This document shows positions 1 through 8,689 of a DNA stretch of 64,000 nt, in pieces. Both the position numbers and the translations under genes were made by a program. The stretch spans positions 1 to 64,000 of the forward strand of contig NZ_LKKO01000024.1 of the NCBI RefSeq assembly GCF_001455965.1. The letters are read 5' to 3'. The notes under the pieces are model-generated. The model worked only from the letters and a program-made list of their open reading frames with translations. It did not search any database and was not told where the DNA came from. Each line of letters starts with the position of its first letter. Position 1 is the stretch's first letter. The stretch is from Methylobacterium sp. GXS13 (lineage in GTDB: Bacteria > Pseudomonadota > Alphaproteobacteria > Rhizobiales > Beijerinckiaceae).

Positions 1-594
1 AAGGCCACGGGCGCCTCCTGCCGGAACAGCCCGGGCACGGTGCTGAGCAGCGTCGTGGCCGTGGGCGCCGGGGGCTTCATCTGCTTCAACGCGCTGGGAC
101 ACCAGTCCGGCCGCCATCCGGCGCCGATCCTGCCCAAGGTCGCGACCCAGAAGGCCCCCGCCCCCCGGGAGGCGGCAGCGGCTGCGAAGGAGGCGATCCG
201 GGATGTCGTCAAGGAACCGACGCAGCCCGATCGGACCGTCGCCGCCAGGCAGGCCGCTCGGGACCCGATCGCCGAGTTGATCCGGTCCGATGAGACCACC
301 GCCTCGGTGACGCCCCGGGCCGTGGCTGCTCGGAATGCCGCCAAGCCGGTGCAAAAGGATGCACCCAAGGACGCGGCGAAGACGACGAGTCTCGAGAAGG
401 ACGCGGGTCCGGTGCTGCGGGCGCAGAAGGCGCTGTCGAAGCTCGGCTATGGGATCAAGCCTGACGGCGCCATGGGGCCGGGCACCCGGGCGGCGATCGA
501 GAAGTTCGAGCGGAGCGCCAAGCTCCCGGTGACCGGCGAGGCCGCGGGCCGGACCCTGCGCGCGCTGATGTCCCGCGCCGGCGGTCAAGGCTAG
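1..594 (+). CDS. Peptidoglycan-binding domain protein (5' end outside window)
   Basis: The frame is open from the first base, so the true start probably lies upstream; a GTG at 40 is the first internal start. Residues just after the GTG form a short hydrophobic stretch (VVAVGAGGFICFNAL), which fits a membrane anchor or the core of a signal segment. The middle is Ala/Lys/Arg/Pro-rich and low in complexity. The last 60 residues match a PG_binding_1 repeat: VLRAQKALSKLGY, then PDGAMGPGTRAAIEKF, then LPVTGEA, the usual hydrophobic and glycine pattern of this wall-binding fold. No catalytic domain is visible in the part seen. It is probably an inner-membrane-anchored wall-binding protein. The partner or enzyme activity cannot be told. 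Confidence 0.7.
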   Translation, partial: KATGASCRNSPGTVLSSVVAVGAGGFICFNALGHQSGRHPAPILPKVATQKAPAPREAAAAAKEAIRDVVKEPTQPDRTVAARQAARDPIAELIRSDETTASVTPRAVAARNAAKPVQKDAPKDAAKTTSLEKDAGPVLRAQKALSKLGYGIKPDGAMGPGTRAAIEKFERSAKLPVTGEAAGRTLRALMSRAGGQG

Positions 595-706
595 ACCGCC
601 CGCAGCCGGAGCGAGGACCGATTGGGCTGCGGGCGACTGGTAACAGAGAAGACCGAGCGCCGCCCCGCCCTTTGCGAGGTTCATCGCACAGGGCCGCGCA
701 ATGCGT

Positions 707-997
707 TCAGTATTGCGTGCCGGTGAAGCGGCAGATCGTCTTGCAGCGCGGGCCACCATTGCCCTGCCAGGATTTGGCGTGACCGATCGAGCCGGTCATA
801 TCCTGGGTCGGATTCCCCCCGGAGCGATGGACCACGATATTGCAGGGATCGCTCGGCGTCCGCTGGTAACGGGGGCATGACCGCGACTCGCGATTGCTCA
901 GCAGATCCATCAACGTCTCCGATGCAGCGCCGGCCGGCGCGGTCACGGTGAAGACGGACGCCATGACCAGCGCAGCAATCCATGCGAACCTCGGCAT
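707..997 (-). CDS. Small secreted hypothetical protein
   Basis: A 96-residue protein beginning MPRFAWIAALVMASVF, with a clear Sec signal peptide ending near APAGAA. The mature part is about 70 residues and has four cysteines (SCPRY, DPCN, RCKTIC), suggesting one or two disulfides in the periplasm. The start at 997 is chosen because AAAGGA lies about 8 bases upstream; an in-frame start at 1042 would place 15 unlikely residues before the signal peptide. No family is recognised. It is divergent from the DUF1491 gene across an AT-rich gap. Confidence 0.6.
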   Translation of the reverse strand: MPRFAWIAALVMASVFTVTAPAGAASETLMDLLSNRESRSCPRYQRTPSDPCNIVVHRSGGNPTQDMTGSIGHAKSWQGNGGPRCKTICRFTGTQY

Positions 998-1272
998 ATC
1001 GATGATCCTTTCTGCGCCGCATCCTGTAAGTTTGAGCGGCATATGCCCAATTAATCACCAAAACTACTTGCTTATGTGCGCAAAAACACAGAGATGGAAT
1101 TATTTTTAATCCCGAAGATCTGCAAATTTTTGCTGGAATATTTTGACTTCTTGATCGTGTTCTCGGAGCGTGCGTGGCTCCCCTGAGCAGGCGCCGGCGA
1201 ACAGGTCATGTCCGGTTGCGTGGGCCGACGCTTTCGCGCATCCCGAATGCGCTTCCGGGAGGCCCGACACGC

Positions 1273-1611
1273 ATGCGCCTGCGCTCCGATTTCTGGGTCT
1301 CGGCCCACCTGCGCCGCCTCGGGGTGGAAGGCATCCCGGCGGTGTTGCGCCGACGCGGGTCGCCGGAGGCCGGCGCGATCTTCGTGAAGGTCGATCGCCT
1401 CGACGGGACCGCCGACCTCTACGGCCCTGCCCCACAGGCCCTGTTCGAGACCGAGGACAGCGGCGACCGCCGCTTTGCCGCCCTGGTCACGGGGGGCACC
1501 CCGCTCGACGTGGAGGAGCGGCTGACCAAGGAAATCCGGTTCGACACCGATCTCTGGATCATCGAGATCGACGATCGCGAGGGGCGGCATTTTCTGGTGT
1601 TGGCGGAGTAG
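1273..1611 (+). CDS. DUF1491 family protein
   Basis: A protein of 112 residues, cytoplasmic, with no signal or membrane segment. From MRLRSDFWVSAHLRRL onward it has the DUF1491 pattern common in alphaproteobacteria: an N-terminal RLRSDFWV...LRR stretch, the GAIFVKVDRLDG strand pair, and a C-terminal DLWIIEIDDREGRHFL. The ATG at 1273 is preferred over the upstream 1174 start because the family begins at this motif and the extra 33 residues are Arg/Pro-rich and read like a non-coding frame. The function of the family is unknown. Confidence 0.75.
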   Translation: MRLRSDFWVSAHLRRLGVEGIPAVLRRRGSPEAGAIFVKVDRLDGTADLYGPAPQALFETEDSGDRRFAALVTGGTPLDVEERLTKEIRFDTDLWIIEIDDREGRHFLVLAE

Positions 1612-1919
1612 GTTTGCAGCTTACCGATCAGAAAATCATCGACCTCGGTCTGGATAGCTCCGGCATCGACGAGAGCGACATTCCGGGCGCCGTCGGAGCG
1701 GAGGCGCTCGCATGTGCTTCAACGGATCACGTCGTCGAAACGTAACGCTTGGCGCCCATCGCGTGAGGCTGCTCCGACCCATGCCAGCGTCCTGGATCGC
1801 AATGCGCGCTTCCCCGAGGCGGCCATTCGTCCAGCGTCCGGCCACTTCGCGCGACGCTCCCTCGCGCAGTGTGCGCCTTCTCACCGCGTCTTCGATGGCG
1901 GATGCCTAAGGCAGCCCGA
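1612..1919 (+). other. Intergenic stretch without a supported gene
   Basis: About 300 bases between the DUF1491 and DUF1993 genes. One plus-strand frame stays open to a stop at 1743-1745 and could encode about 43 residues from a TTG near 1614, but there is no ribosome-binding site and no recognisable family. Nothing else is seen. Confidence 0.4.
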
Positions 1920-2441
1920 ATGAGCATCAGCATCCACGCCATCAGCGTTCCGATCTTCGTCAACGGGCTTCGCGCCATGAGCGCGTGGCTCGACAAGGCA
2001 GCATCGGAAAAGCCGGAAGCTGAGTTGTTCGTCCGGCGGCTCGCTCCGGACATGAAGCCTCTGCCTGCCCAGTATCAAATGGCGTCCGACACCGCGAAGA
2101 ACGCGGTGGCACGGCTCGCCGGGATCGATGCGCCCCCGATGCCCGACGTGGAGGCGACCCTCGCCGAACTCGAGGAGCGTTGTGCGCGGACGATTGCCTT
2201 CGTCGAGGGCATCGATCCGGCCGCGTTGGCCTCAGGCGCGGAGCGCGAGGTGGAGCTCAAGTTCCCGAACGGCATGGGGTACCGCTTCAGCGGACAGGCC
2301 TATCTCACCGGCTTCGCGCTTCCGAACTTCTTCTTCCACGTGACCACAGCCTACGGGATCCTCCGCGGCGCCGGAGTGAGTCTCGGCAAGCCGGATTTTC
2401 TCCAGCATCTCGGGCCGCCGAACATCCGCACCCCGCAGTAG
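1920..2441 (+). CDS. DUF1993 family protein
   Basis: 173 residues starting MSISIHAISVPIFVNGLRAM. The spacing and pattern (N-terminal helix with a conserved F..GL..MSAWLDKA, an RLAPDM...Q...A.D.A..AVARLAG core, and a C-terminal NFFFHVTTAYGILR segment) match the DUF1993 family, predicted four-helix proteins of the DinB/YfiT type. The conserved FHVTTAY histidine is present. The 1920 start fits the family; in-frame sequence upstream does not. The protein is cytosolic with no known substrate, and no operon partner is evident. Confidence 0.75.
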   Translation: MSISIHAISVPIFVNGLRAMSAWLDKAASEKPEAELFVRRLAPDMKPLPAQYQMASDTAKNAVARLAGIDAPPMPDVEATLAELEERCARTIAFVEGIDPAALASGAEREVELKFPNGMGYRFSGQAYLTGFALPNFFFHVTTAYGILRGAGVSLGKPDFLQHLGPPNIRTPQ

Positions 2442-2589
2442 TCGTTCAAGTACTCAAGGCCCGGAACCGCTCTGGGTGATCGGGTGAACGCGCGCCCGAC
2501 GACTTCGCCCCGGCTGTGTCCGGGGCGATGATTGAGCCTTCCCGCCGCCGGCGCGTTCACCCCCTGTCCTCACCCGAACGGGAGCCCCG

Positions 2590-3672
2590 ATGTCGAGCCT
2601 ATCCGAGCGAAAGGCTCGCCTGATCGTCCATGGCGATCGACCCTACAATGCCGAACCGCCTCTCGGCCGACTGCGCGCCTCCTACCGGACCCCGGCGGCG
2701 GACTTCTATGTCCGATCGCATGGCGATCTACCGGACCTCGACCCGGAAACCTGGCGCCTCACCGTCGATGGCGGAGCCGGTGTCAAGCTGGAACTTTCGC
2801 TGCATGACCTCCGCACCCGCTTCGCGGAAGCCACGGTCACGGCGACGATGCAATGTGCCGGCAATCGTCGTGCCGACATGCGACCGGTTGCACCGGTATC
2901 CGGCGATCCCTGGGATGCCGGCGCCATCGGGACGGCCGAATGGACCGGGGTCCGCCTTGGCGACATCCTGCGCGAGGCAGGTGTCGCGGATGGTGCGGAT
3001 CTCCATGTGGCCTTCGAGAGCCACGACCTGGTCGAGGGCCGCCCGTACGGAGCCTCGATTCCACTCGGCAAGGCAGTGGCGCCCGAGACCTTGCTCGCCT
3101 ACGCCATGAACGGTGAAGCCTTGCTGCCCGAGCACGGCTTCCCGGTCCGCGCGGTCGTGCCGGGCTTTGCCGGCGTGCGCAGCCCCAAATGGCTCCGGCG
3201 CCTCGCCGTGCAGGATCACCCATCCGACAACCCGATCCAGGCCGACGATTACAAGCTGTACCCGCCCGACGTGACCGCGGAGACGGCGGATCCGGCCAAG
3301 GGACACACCATCGATACGATGCCGCTGAACGCCGCGATCTGCGAGCCGGAACGCGGAGCCGCCCTCAAGGCCGGAAGGAACTGGCTTCGCGGCTACGCGG
3401 TGAGCGGCGACAGGGCCATCGTACGTGTCGATGTCTCCGGGACTGGAGGCCGGTCCTGGATGCAGGCTCGTCTGGAGCACGAGCCGGATGCGCCATTCGC
3501 ATGGACGTTCTGGAGCGTGGAACTCGATCTGCCTCCAGGCGAGCACGAGCTGGCTGTCCGCGCCTGGGACGCGGCCGGCCAGACGCAGCCGGCGCTGCCG
3601 GACGACACCTGGAACCACAAAGGCTACCTCTGCACCTGTTGGCATCGGGTGCGGGTGCGTGTGACCGACTAG
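2590..3672 (+). CDS. Sulfite oxidase-type molybdopterin oxidoreductase
   Basis: A 360-residue protein of the sulfite oxidase family. Residues about 20-230 form the Mo-cofactor domain: HGDLP near 44-48, the TMQCAGNRR motif with the molybdenum-ligating Cys89, and SGDPWDAGAIGTAEW.GVRL. Residues about 240-358 form the Mo-co dimerisation domain (GYAVSGDRAIVRVDVS.GGRSW ... NHKGYLCTCWHRV). There is no heme domain and no signal peptide, so unlike SorA-type sulfite dehydrogenases it appears to be cytoplasmic, or needs another partner. No cytochrome gene adjoins it. The electron acceptor is unknown, and sulfite as substrate is inferred from the family. Confidence 0.85.
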   Translation: MSSLSERKARLIVHGDRPYNAEPPLGRLRASYRTPAADFYVRSHGDLPDLDPETWRLTVDGGAGVKLELSLHDLRTRFAEATVTATMQCAGNRRADMRPVAPVSGDPWDAGAIGTAEWTGVRLGDILREAGVADGADLHVAFESHDLVEGRPYGASIPLGKAVAPETLLAYAMNGEALLPEHGFPVRAVVPGFAGVRSPKWLRRLAVQDHPSDNPIQADDYKLYPPDVTAETADPAKGHTIDTMPLNAAICEPERGAALKAGRNWLRGYAVSGDRAIVRVDVSGTGGRSWMQARLEHEPDAPFAWTFWSVELDLPPGEHELAVRAWDAAGQTQPALPDDTWNHKGYLCTCWHRVRVRVTD

Positions 3673-3846
3673 ACCATCGATCGATAGATCCCCGCATCCA
3701 ATGACCGAGGCGGGCCGTGAGCGGGCGGGACCCGACATCCGCTCCGTTATCTCCGCCGCACGTCAGCGGACGGGTGGAAATCCACCTGTTGCAGACCTCA
3801 CGGACGGGTACCAAGCGTCAGATTTCGACGTCTGGGCACGCTCCCC

Positions 3847-4830
3847 CTACCCCCACAAATCCGCCTCCGGCGGATGCACGATGCTGCCGTCGTAATGCAG
3901 CGGCGAGTCGCGGTCGCGGGCGAGGAGCAGCGGACCGTCGAGGTCGACGAAGTCGGCTTGCGACGCCAGCAGCGTGGCGGGCGCCATGCCCAGCGAGGTG
4001 CCGAGCATGCAGCCGACCATCACGGAGAGGCCGCGGGCCCGAGCCTCGCGAGCGAGCAGAATCGCCTCGGTGAGGCCGCCGGTCTTGTCGAGCTTGATGT
4101 TGATCGCGTCGTAGCGGCCGGCGAGCGCGTCGAGGCCGGCGCGGTCGTGCAGGCTCTCGTCGGCGCAGACCGGGACCGGGTGCGGGATCTCAGCGAGCAA
4201 GGCGTCGGCATCGGCCGGCAGGGGCTGCTCGATGAGAGCGACACCGGCCTCCAGGCAGGCTGCGAGGTTGGCTTCCACGGTCTCCGGCCGCCACGCCTCG
4301 TTGGCGTCGACGATCAGCCGCGCTTGCGGCGCGCCGGCCCGCACGGCGGCGATGCGCTCGGGATCGCCGGCGCCGCCGAGCTTGACCTTGAGCAGCGGCC
4401 GGTGGGACGCCGCCCGGGCGGCCTCGCCCATGCTCTCCGGGGTGCCGAGGCTCAGCGTGTAGGCGGTGACAGCCGGGGTGGGGGCGGCCAGCCCGGCGAT
4501 CTCCCAGGCCCGGCGGTCCTGGAGCTTGGCCTCCAGATCGAACAGGGCGCAGTCGAGGGCGTTGCGGGCAGCGCCCGCCTTCATCCGTGCCGTGAGCTCG
4601 TCCCGCCCGATCCCGGCGCCGATCGCGTCGGCCTGCCCCTCGATCAGCGTGACGACGCTCTCGACGCTCTCGCCGTAGCGTGGATACGGCACGCATTCGC
4701 CGCGCCCGATCCCGTTCGCGTCCGTGATCGTCGCCACCACCACGGCGATCTCGGTGCGGCTGCCGCGGGAGATCGTGAAAGCCCCGGCGATCGGGAAGCG
4801 CTCGACGGACAGGGTGAGGCGACGGGCCAT
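3847..4830 (-). CDS. dgcA: N-acetyl-D-glutamate racemase / dipeptide epimerase (DgcA-type, enolase superfamily)
   Basis: 327 residues of the mandelate racemase/muconate cycloisomerase group. Catalytic features seen are the KxK pair (K148, K150), metal ligands D175 (VDANEAW), E201 (IEQPLP) and D224 (CADESLH), and the opposite-face base K246 (INIKLDKTGG). Alone it would be called an L-Ala-D/L-Glu epimerase. The gene directly upstream encodes the DUF1611 protein DgcN, and that pair defines the D-glutamate catabolic route: DgcN acetylates D-Glu and DgcA racemises N-acetyl-D-Glu to the L form. The ATG at 4830 follows the dgcN stop by one base, so the genes are probably translationally coupled; the in-frame start at 4854 would overlap dgcN. 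Confidence 0.85.
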   Translation of the reverse strand: MARRLTLSVERFPIAGAFTISRGSRTEIAVVVATITDANGIGRGECVPYPRYGESVESVVTLIEGQADAIGAGIGRDELTARMKAGAARNALDCALFDLEAKLQDRRAWEIAGLAAPTPAVTAYTLSLGTPESMGEAARAASHRPLLKVKLGGAGDPERIAAVRAGAPQARLIVDANEAWRPETVEANLAACLEAGVALIEQPLPADADALLAEIPHPVPVCADESLHDRAGLDALAGRYDAINIKLDKTGGLTEAILLAREARARGLSVMVGCMLGTSLGMAPATLLASQADFVDLDGPLLLARDRDSPLHYDGSIVHPPEADLWG

Positions 4831-4831
4831 G

Positions 4832-5845
4832 TCAGACCTCCGGGAAGTCGGCAACGATCCGATCGACCAGCCCGGCGACGCCGAAGCGCACCGGGTCGGT
4901 GGCGGGCAGGCCGTGCTCCGCGGCGAGTTTTTCCAGGAGCGCCTGCGCTTCGCTCTCGCCGAGCGCCTGCGTGTTCACGGAAATCCCCACCGGCTTGATC
5001 GCCGGGTTGGTCAGGCTGCCAAGCTGCACCGTGAGGTCGATCACCTGCTGGAGGGTCGGCAGCGGGTGCTTCACGCCGCGCATGGTGGTGCGCGAGGGCT
5101 CGTGGCAGACCACGAAGGCATCGGCCTGGGCGCCGTGCAGCAGCCCGAGGCTGACGCCCGCGAAGGACGGGTGGAACAGCGAGCCCTGGCCCTCGATCAG
5201 GTCCCAGTGATTCGGGGCGGCCTCGGGGGAGATCGTCTCGACCGCGCCGGAGATGAAGTCGGCCACCACGGCGTCGATGGCGACGCCCTTGCCCGAGATG
5301 AACACGCCGGTCTGGCCGGTGGCACAGAAATCCGCGTCCAGGCCGCGCTCGCGCATGCCCCGCTCCAGGGCCAGCACGGTGTACTTCTTGCCGACCGAGC
5401 AATCGGTGCCGACGGTGAGCAGGCGCCGGCCCGCGCGCTTGGTGCCCTTGCCGGTGGGGAAGCGCTCGTCGGTGTGGCGCACGTCGTGGAGCTGCCGGCC
5501 GCGCCGGGCGGCGGCCTCCGCGATGGCCGGGACCGCGCCGAGCTTCACGTGCAGGCCGCTCGCCACGTCGAGCCCGGCCTCGATCGCCGCCACGATCTCC
5601 TTCACCCAATGGTCCGGCAGCACGCCGCCGGCATTGACGACGCCGATCACCAGGGTCCGGCAGCCCTTGGCCAGGGCCTCGGGCAGGGTCATGTCGGGGA
5701 TGCCGAGATCGGCGGCGCAGCCGGGGAGCCGCATCTGGCCGACGCACCAGTCCGGGCGCCAGTCCTTGATGCCGTAGGCGGTCTTGGCCGCCAGCGTGTC
5801 GGGCACGTCGCCCAGGAACATCAGATAGGGCGTGGCGATTTGCAT
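4832..5845 (-). CDS. dgcN: D-glutamate N-acetyltransferase DgcN (DUF1611)
   Basis: A 337-residue DUF1611 protein. The N-terminal half (about 1-130) is a Rossmann-like domain with RLPG near 39-42. The C-terminal half carries a P-loop, GTDCSVGKK, at 146-154, followed by EGQGSLFHPSF. Members of this family in a D-glutamate pathway (DgcN) use acetyl-CoA to acetylate D-Glu, despite the P-loop. It is first in the operon with dgcA. D-Glu from peptidoglycan turnover is the likely substrate. Family and operon support are strong; the specific acceptor is inferred from characterised homologues. Confidence 0.82.
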   Translation of the reverse strand: MQIATPYLMFLGDVPDTLAAKTAYGIKDWRPDWCVGQMRLPGCAADLGIPDMTLPEALAKGCRTLVIGVVNAGGVLPDHWVKEIVAAIEAGLDVASGLHVKLGAVPAIAEAAARRGRQLHDVRHTDERFPTGKGTKRAGRRLLTVGTDCSVGKKYTVLALERGMRERGLDADFCATGQTGVFISGKGVAIDAVVADFISGAVETISPEAAPNHWDLIEGQGSLFHPSFAGVSLGLLHGAQADAFVVCHEPSRTTMRGVKHPLPTLQQVIDLTVQLGSLTNPAIKPVGISVNTQALGESEAQALLEKLAAEHGLPATDPVRFGVAGLVDRIVADFPEV

Positions 5846-6124
5846 CGGTCGGGAAGCCTTCTGGGGAAACCGGCGGCCCGTCTATGCGGGATCGCGGCCG
5901 CCCGGCGCAATGCACGATGGCGGCCAGGGCGGTGGACGCTGCCTCCGCCGGGCGCATCCCGGGCATGCCCCGGATGCGACGCCGACGAATCATCCGCGGC
6001 ATTCTCACACCCGATCAGCGCGATTCGGAACGGGCTGCCGCCACGTACGATTGCCAGAGCACCCCGTGCTTCCGATTTGCGACTTGTGCCGATCGGGCCG
6101 CCATCCGCAACCGGAGGCCCTCCG

Positions 6125-6694
6125 ATGATCTTCATGACCGACGCCGCGGGGGCCCTGACCTATGTCAGCTCCGAATGGCACGGCCTTACCGGGCAGGACC
6201 GGCACGAGGCCGTTGGGCAGGGCTGGTTCGAGCGGCTCAACACCGAGGACGGCGCGGTGCTGCGGGCGGTCATCAGGGAGGCGGCGCAGGCCCAGGCGGA
6301 GTTCGTCGTCCGGTTCCGCCTGGCCCGCGAGGGGGGCGGGTCGATCTGGGCGGCCGCCGGGGCGGTGCCGTCCTACGGCCCCCCGAACCAGACCTTCCTG
6401 GGCTTCCTCGGCTCGATCACCGAGCTTGCCCCCGGCGGCAGCGAGACCCAGGCGCAGGGCGGCCTCGGCCGCTTCGTCCCGCCGCCGCCACGCCCCTCGA
6501 CGGCGCCGGCCTCGACTCTCGACTTGGTGGCCGATCATCTCCTGATCGCCCACGGCCTGATCGAGGTGGATGGTGGCAAGTCGGCGCTCGAGCCCCTGCG
6601 GGAGGCCTTGTTCCGGGTCGGCCAAGAGATCGCCCAGAAGATGACCGCGCCACCGGCCCCATCGCAGCTCGAGAGCGGCGATACGCTTCACTGA
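6125..6694 (+). CDS. PAS domain protein
   Basis: 189 residues. Residues 1-100 form a PAS domain starting MIFMTDAAGALTYVSSEWHGLTG, with the usual GW..R......D...V and FRL.R..G....... A.P features. Residues 115-189 have no clear domain; they contain a Pro-rich linker and a predicted amphipathic helix (LDLVADHLLIAHGLIEVD). No kinase, GGDEF or HTH domain follows, so it may be a stand-alone sensor or adaptor. GGAGG lies 7 bases upstream of the ATG. It is divergent from dgcN across 279 bases. Confidence 0.75.
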   Translation: MIFMTDAAGALTYVSSEWHGLTGQDRHEAVGQGWFERLNTEDGAVLRAVIREAAQAQAEFVVRFRLAREGGGSIWAAAGAVPSYGPPNQTFLGFLGSITELAPGGSETQAQGGLGRFVPPPPRPSTAPASTLDLVADHLLIAHGLIEVDGGKSALEPLREALFRVGQEIAQKMTAPPAPSQLESGDTLH

Positions 6695-6737
6695 CGTCGG
6701 CCCCGGCACTCACCGGGACCGATCGCAGCGCGGGTGT

Positions 6738-7289
6738 TCAGGCGGCGCGTCGTCGCGCGACCGCAGCCTCGTCCGACACCGTCTCGACCGAGGCGAGGAC
6801 GCCCGTCGGCCGGACCATACCCTCGGCCCCGGCGAGCGCGCCCGGGCGCAGCTCCAGGCCGAGGAAACGCGCGCGCTCGAACGGGCCCGGCAAGGTGAGG
6901 CCCTCCGCAAGCGCGGGGTCGAAGCCGAAGCGGACGTAGTACGGTGCGTCGCCCACCAGCAGCACGGCGCCGTGGCCGAGCGACTCCGCCCGGCCGAGGG
7001 CGGCCTGCATCATCACCGAGCCGAGCCCCTGGCCCTGGATCTCCGGGTCGACAGCGAGCGGCCCGAGGAGCAGCGCCGGGCGGGCGAGGCCGGCCTCGAC
7101 ATGCCACAGCCGCAGGGTGCCGACGAGGCCGCCGCGCCGGCTCGCCGCGAAAGCGAGGCCGCGGGCAGGCAGGCGCCCCTCGCGCAGGCGCTCCGAGGTC
7201 TTGGCCCGTCGGTTGCCAGCAAAGCACGCGTCGAGCAGGCGCTCGCGTGCCGGGACATCCTGGATGCGTTCCGCGCGGATCTCGATCAT
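6738..7289 (-). CDS. GNAT N-acetyltransferase (YhbS-like)
   Basis: 183 residues from ATG 7289, preceded by GGGGAGGG at good spacing. It has the GNAT core: LLGPLAVDPEIQGQGLGSVM (motif A, acetyl-CoA pyrophosphate loop Q-x-x-G-x-G) followed by ALGRAESLGHGAVLLVGDAPYYVRFGF, the YhbS-type ending with the Y...GF pattern. The substrate is unknown. It lies 131 bases downstream of the ornithine decarboxylase, so a polyamine or small-amine substrate is conceivable but unproven. An upstream in-frame extension reaching into the decarboxylase is not credible. Confidence 0.8.
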   Translation of the reverse strand: MIEIRAERIQDVPARERLLDACFAGNRRAKTSERLREGRLPARGLAFAASRRGGLVGTLRLWHVEAGLARPALLLGPLAVDPEIQGQGLGSVMMQAALGRAESLGHGAVLLVGDAPYYVRFGFDPALAEGLTLPGPFERARFLGLELRPGALAGAEGMVRPTGVLASVETVSDEAAVARRRAA

Positions 7290-7380
7290 GACGGTGCCCT
7301 CCCCGGGCCGGCAAGCGGGAGAAGCGGTCTTGTGACGGCGGGGCGAATGCCCCGCGCCAAGGCGGATGCTGAAGATCGAC

Positions 7381-7405
7381 GTCCGGCGGCGCGGTGCCGC
7401 CGGAC
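7381..7405 (-). terminator. GC-rich hairpin after the ornithine decarboxylase
   Basis: A perfect inverted repeat, GTCCGGCGGC / GCCGCCGGAC, with a 5-base loop, lying 16 bases beyond the decarboxylase stop. No U-run follows, so it is either a weak or processed terminator or a 3'-end stabiliser. Confidence 0.5.
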
Positions 7406-7420
7406 CTGTCCTACGCAGGC

Positions 7421-8587
7421 TTAAATGACGATCTGCTGAAGAGGCGGGAAGCCGTTGAAGGCCACCGCCGCGTAGGTCGTGGTGTAGGCGCCCGTGCCCT
7501 CGATCAGGACCTTGTCGCCGATCGAGAGCGAGACCGGCAGCGGGTAGAGCTGCCGCTCGTAGAGCACGTCCACCGAGTCGCAGGTCGGCCCGGCGATGAC
7601 GCAGGGCTCGGTCCGGTCCCCGTCCCGGGTGGTGCGGATCGGGTAGCGGATCGACTCGTCCATGGTCTCGGCCAGGCCACCGAACTTGCCGATGTCGAGA
7701 TAGACCCAGCGCACCTCGTCGGCGTCGGCGGACTTCTTCGACACCAGCACGACCTCGGCCTCGATCAGGCCGGCATTGCCGACCATGCCGCGGCCCGGCT
7801 CGATGATCGTCTCCGGGATCTGATTGCCGAAATGCTTGGTTAGGCCGCGGAAGATCGCCTCGCCGTAGCTCTCCACGCCGGGCACCGCCTTGAGGTACTT
7901 GGTCGGGAAGCCGCCGCCGAGATTGACCATCGACAGGAAGATGCCGCGCTCGGCACACTCGCGGAAGATCGCCGCCGCGGAACCCAGCGCCCCGTCCCAG
8001 GCCTCGGTGTTGCCCTGCTGCGAGCCGACATGGAACGAGATGCCGTAGGCCTCGAGCCCCTGCCGGTGGGCGTGCTCGAGCACGTCGGTGGCCATCTCGG
8101 GCACGCAGCCGAACTTGCGCGAGAGCGGCCAGTCGGCGCCGGCGCCGTCGCACAGGATGCGGCAGAACACGCGCACGTCGGAGGCCGCGACCTCCATGGC
8201 CTCGGCAGCCCGGACGATCTTATCGACCTCGGCCTGGCAATCCACCGCGAACAGGCGGATGCCGAGCTTGAGCGCACGGCCGATGCAGCGCTCCTTCTTG
8301 ATGGTGTTGCCGAAGGAGATCCGGTCCGGGGTGGCGCCGGCGGCGAGCGCCATCTCCATCTCGGCCACCGAGGCGGTGTCGAAGCAGGAGCCCATCTCGG
8401 CGAGCAGGCGCAGCACCTCGGGGGCCGGGTTGGCCTTCACCGCGTAAAACACGCGGGTGTCCGGCAGGGAGCGCGCGAAGGCGGTGTAGTTGTCGCGCAC
8501 GACATCGAGGTCGAGGACCATCACGGGCCCCTCGTCCTGACCGAGGTCACGGCGCACGCGCAGGAAATCACGGATGCGATCGGTCAT
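7421..8587 (-). CDS. speF: Ornithine (or lysine/ornithine) decarboxylase, alanine-racemase fold
   Basis: 388 residues, group IV (fold III) PLP decarboxylase, as in rhizobia. The PLP lysine is K51 in YAVKANP. Also visible are the SFHVGSQ stretch, the GGGFPT loop, the EPGRG phosphate-binding motif near 275 and GPTCDSVD with the active-site Cys contributed across the dimer. It makes putrescine from ornithine, the entry to spermidine and homospermidine. The start is ATG 8587 with GGGAGA upstream; an open frame extends to 8836 but overlaps a structured leader. The long 5' region looks like the RNA element known upstream of alphaproteobacterial speF genes. Ornithine versus lysine preference cannot be read from the sequence. 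Confidence 0.9.
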   Translation of the reverse strand: MTDRIRDFLRVRRDLGQDEGPVMVLDLDVVRDNYTAFARSLPDTRVFYAVKANPAPEVLRLLAEMGSCFDTASVAEMEMALAAGATPDRISFGNTIKKERCIGRALKLGIRLFAVDCQAEVDKIVRAAEAMEVAASDVRVFCRILCDGAGADWPLSRKFGCVPEMATDVLEHAHRQGLEAYGISFHVGSQQGNTEAWDGALGSAAAIFRECAERGIFLSMVNLGGGFPTKYLKAVPGVESYGEAIFRGLTKHFGNQIPETIIEPGRGMVGNAGLIEAEVVLVSKKSADADEVRWVYLDIGKFGGLAETMDESIRYPIRTTRDGDRTEPCVIAGPTCDSVDVLYERQLYPLPVSLSIGDKVLIEGTGAYTTTYAAVAFNGFPPLQQIVI

Positions 8588-8689
8588 GGTCGTCTCCCGG
8601 CACGGGTTCGCGAGCGCCCGTCCTGCGGGCGCGCTGTCGATGTGACGACCCAACGGGTCGCCGGCGTCAGGGGGCGATGCGTCGCGCGG

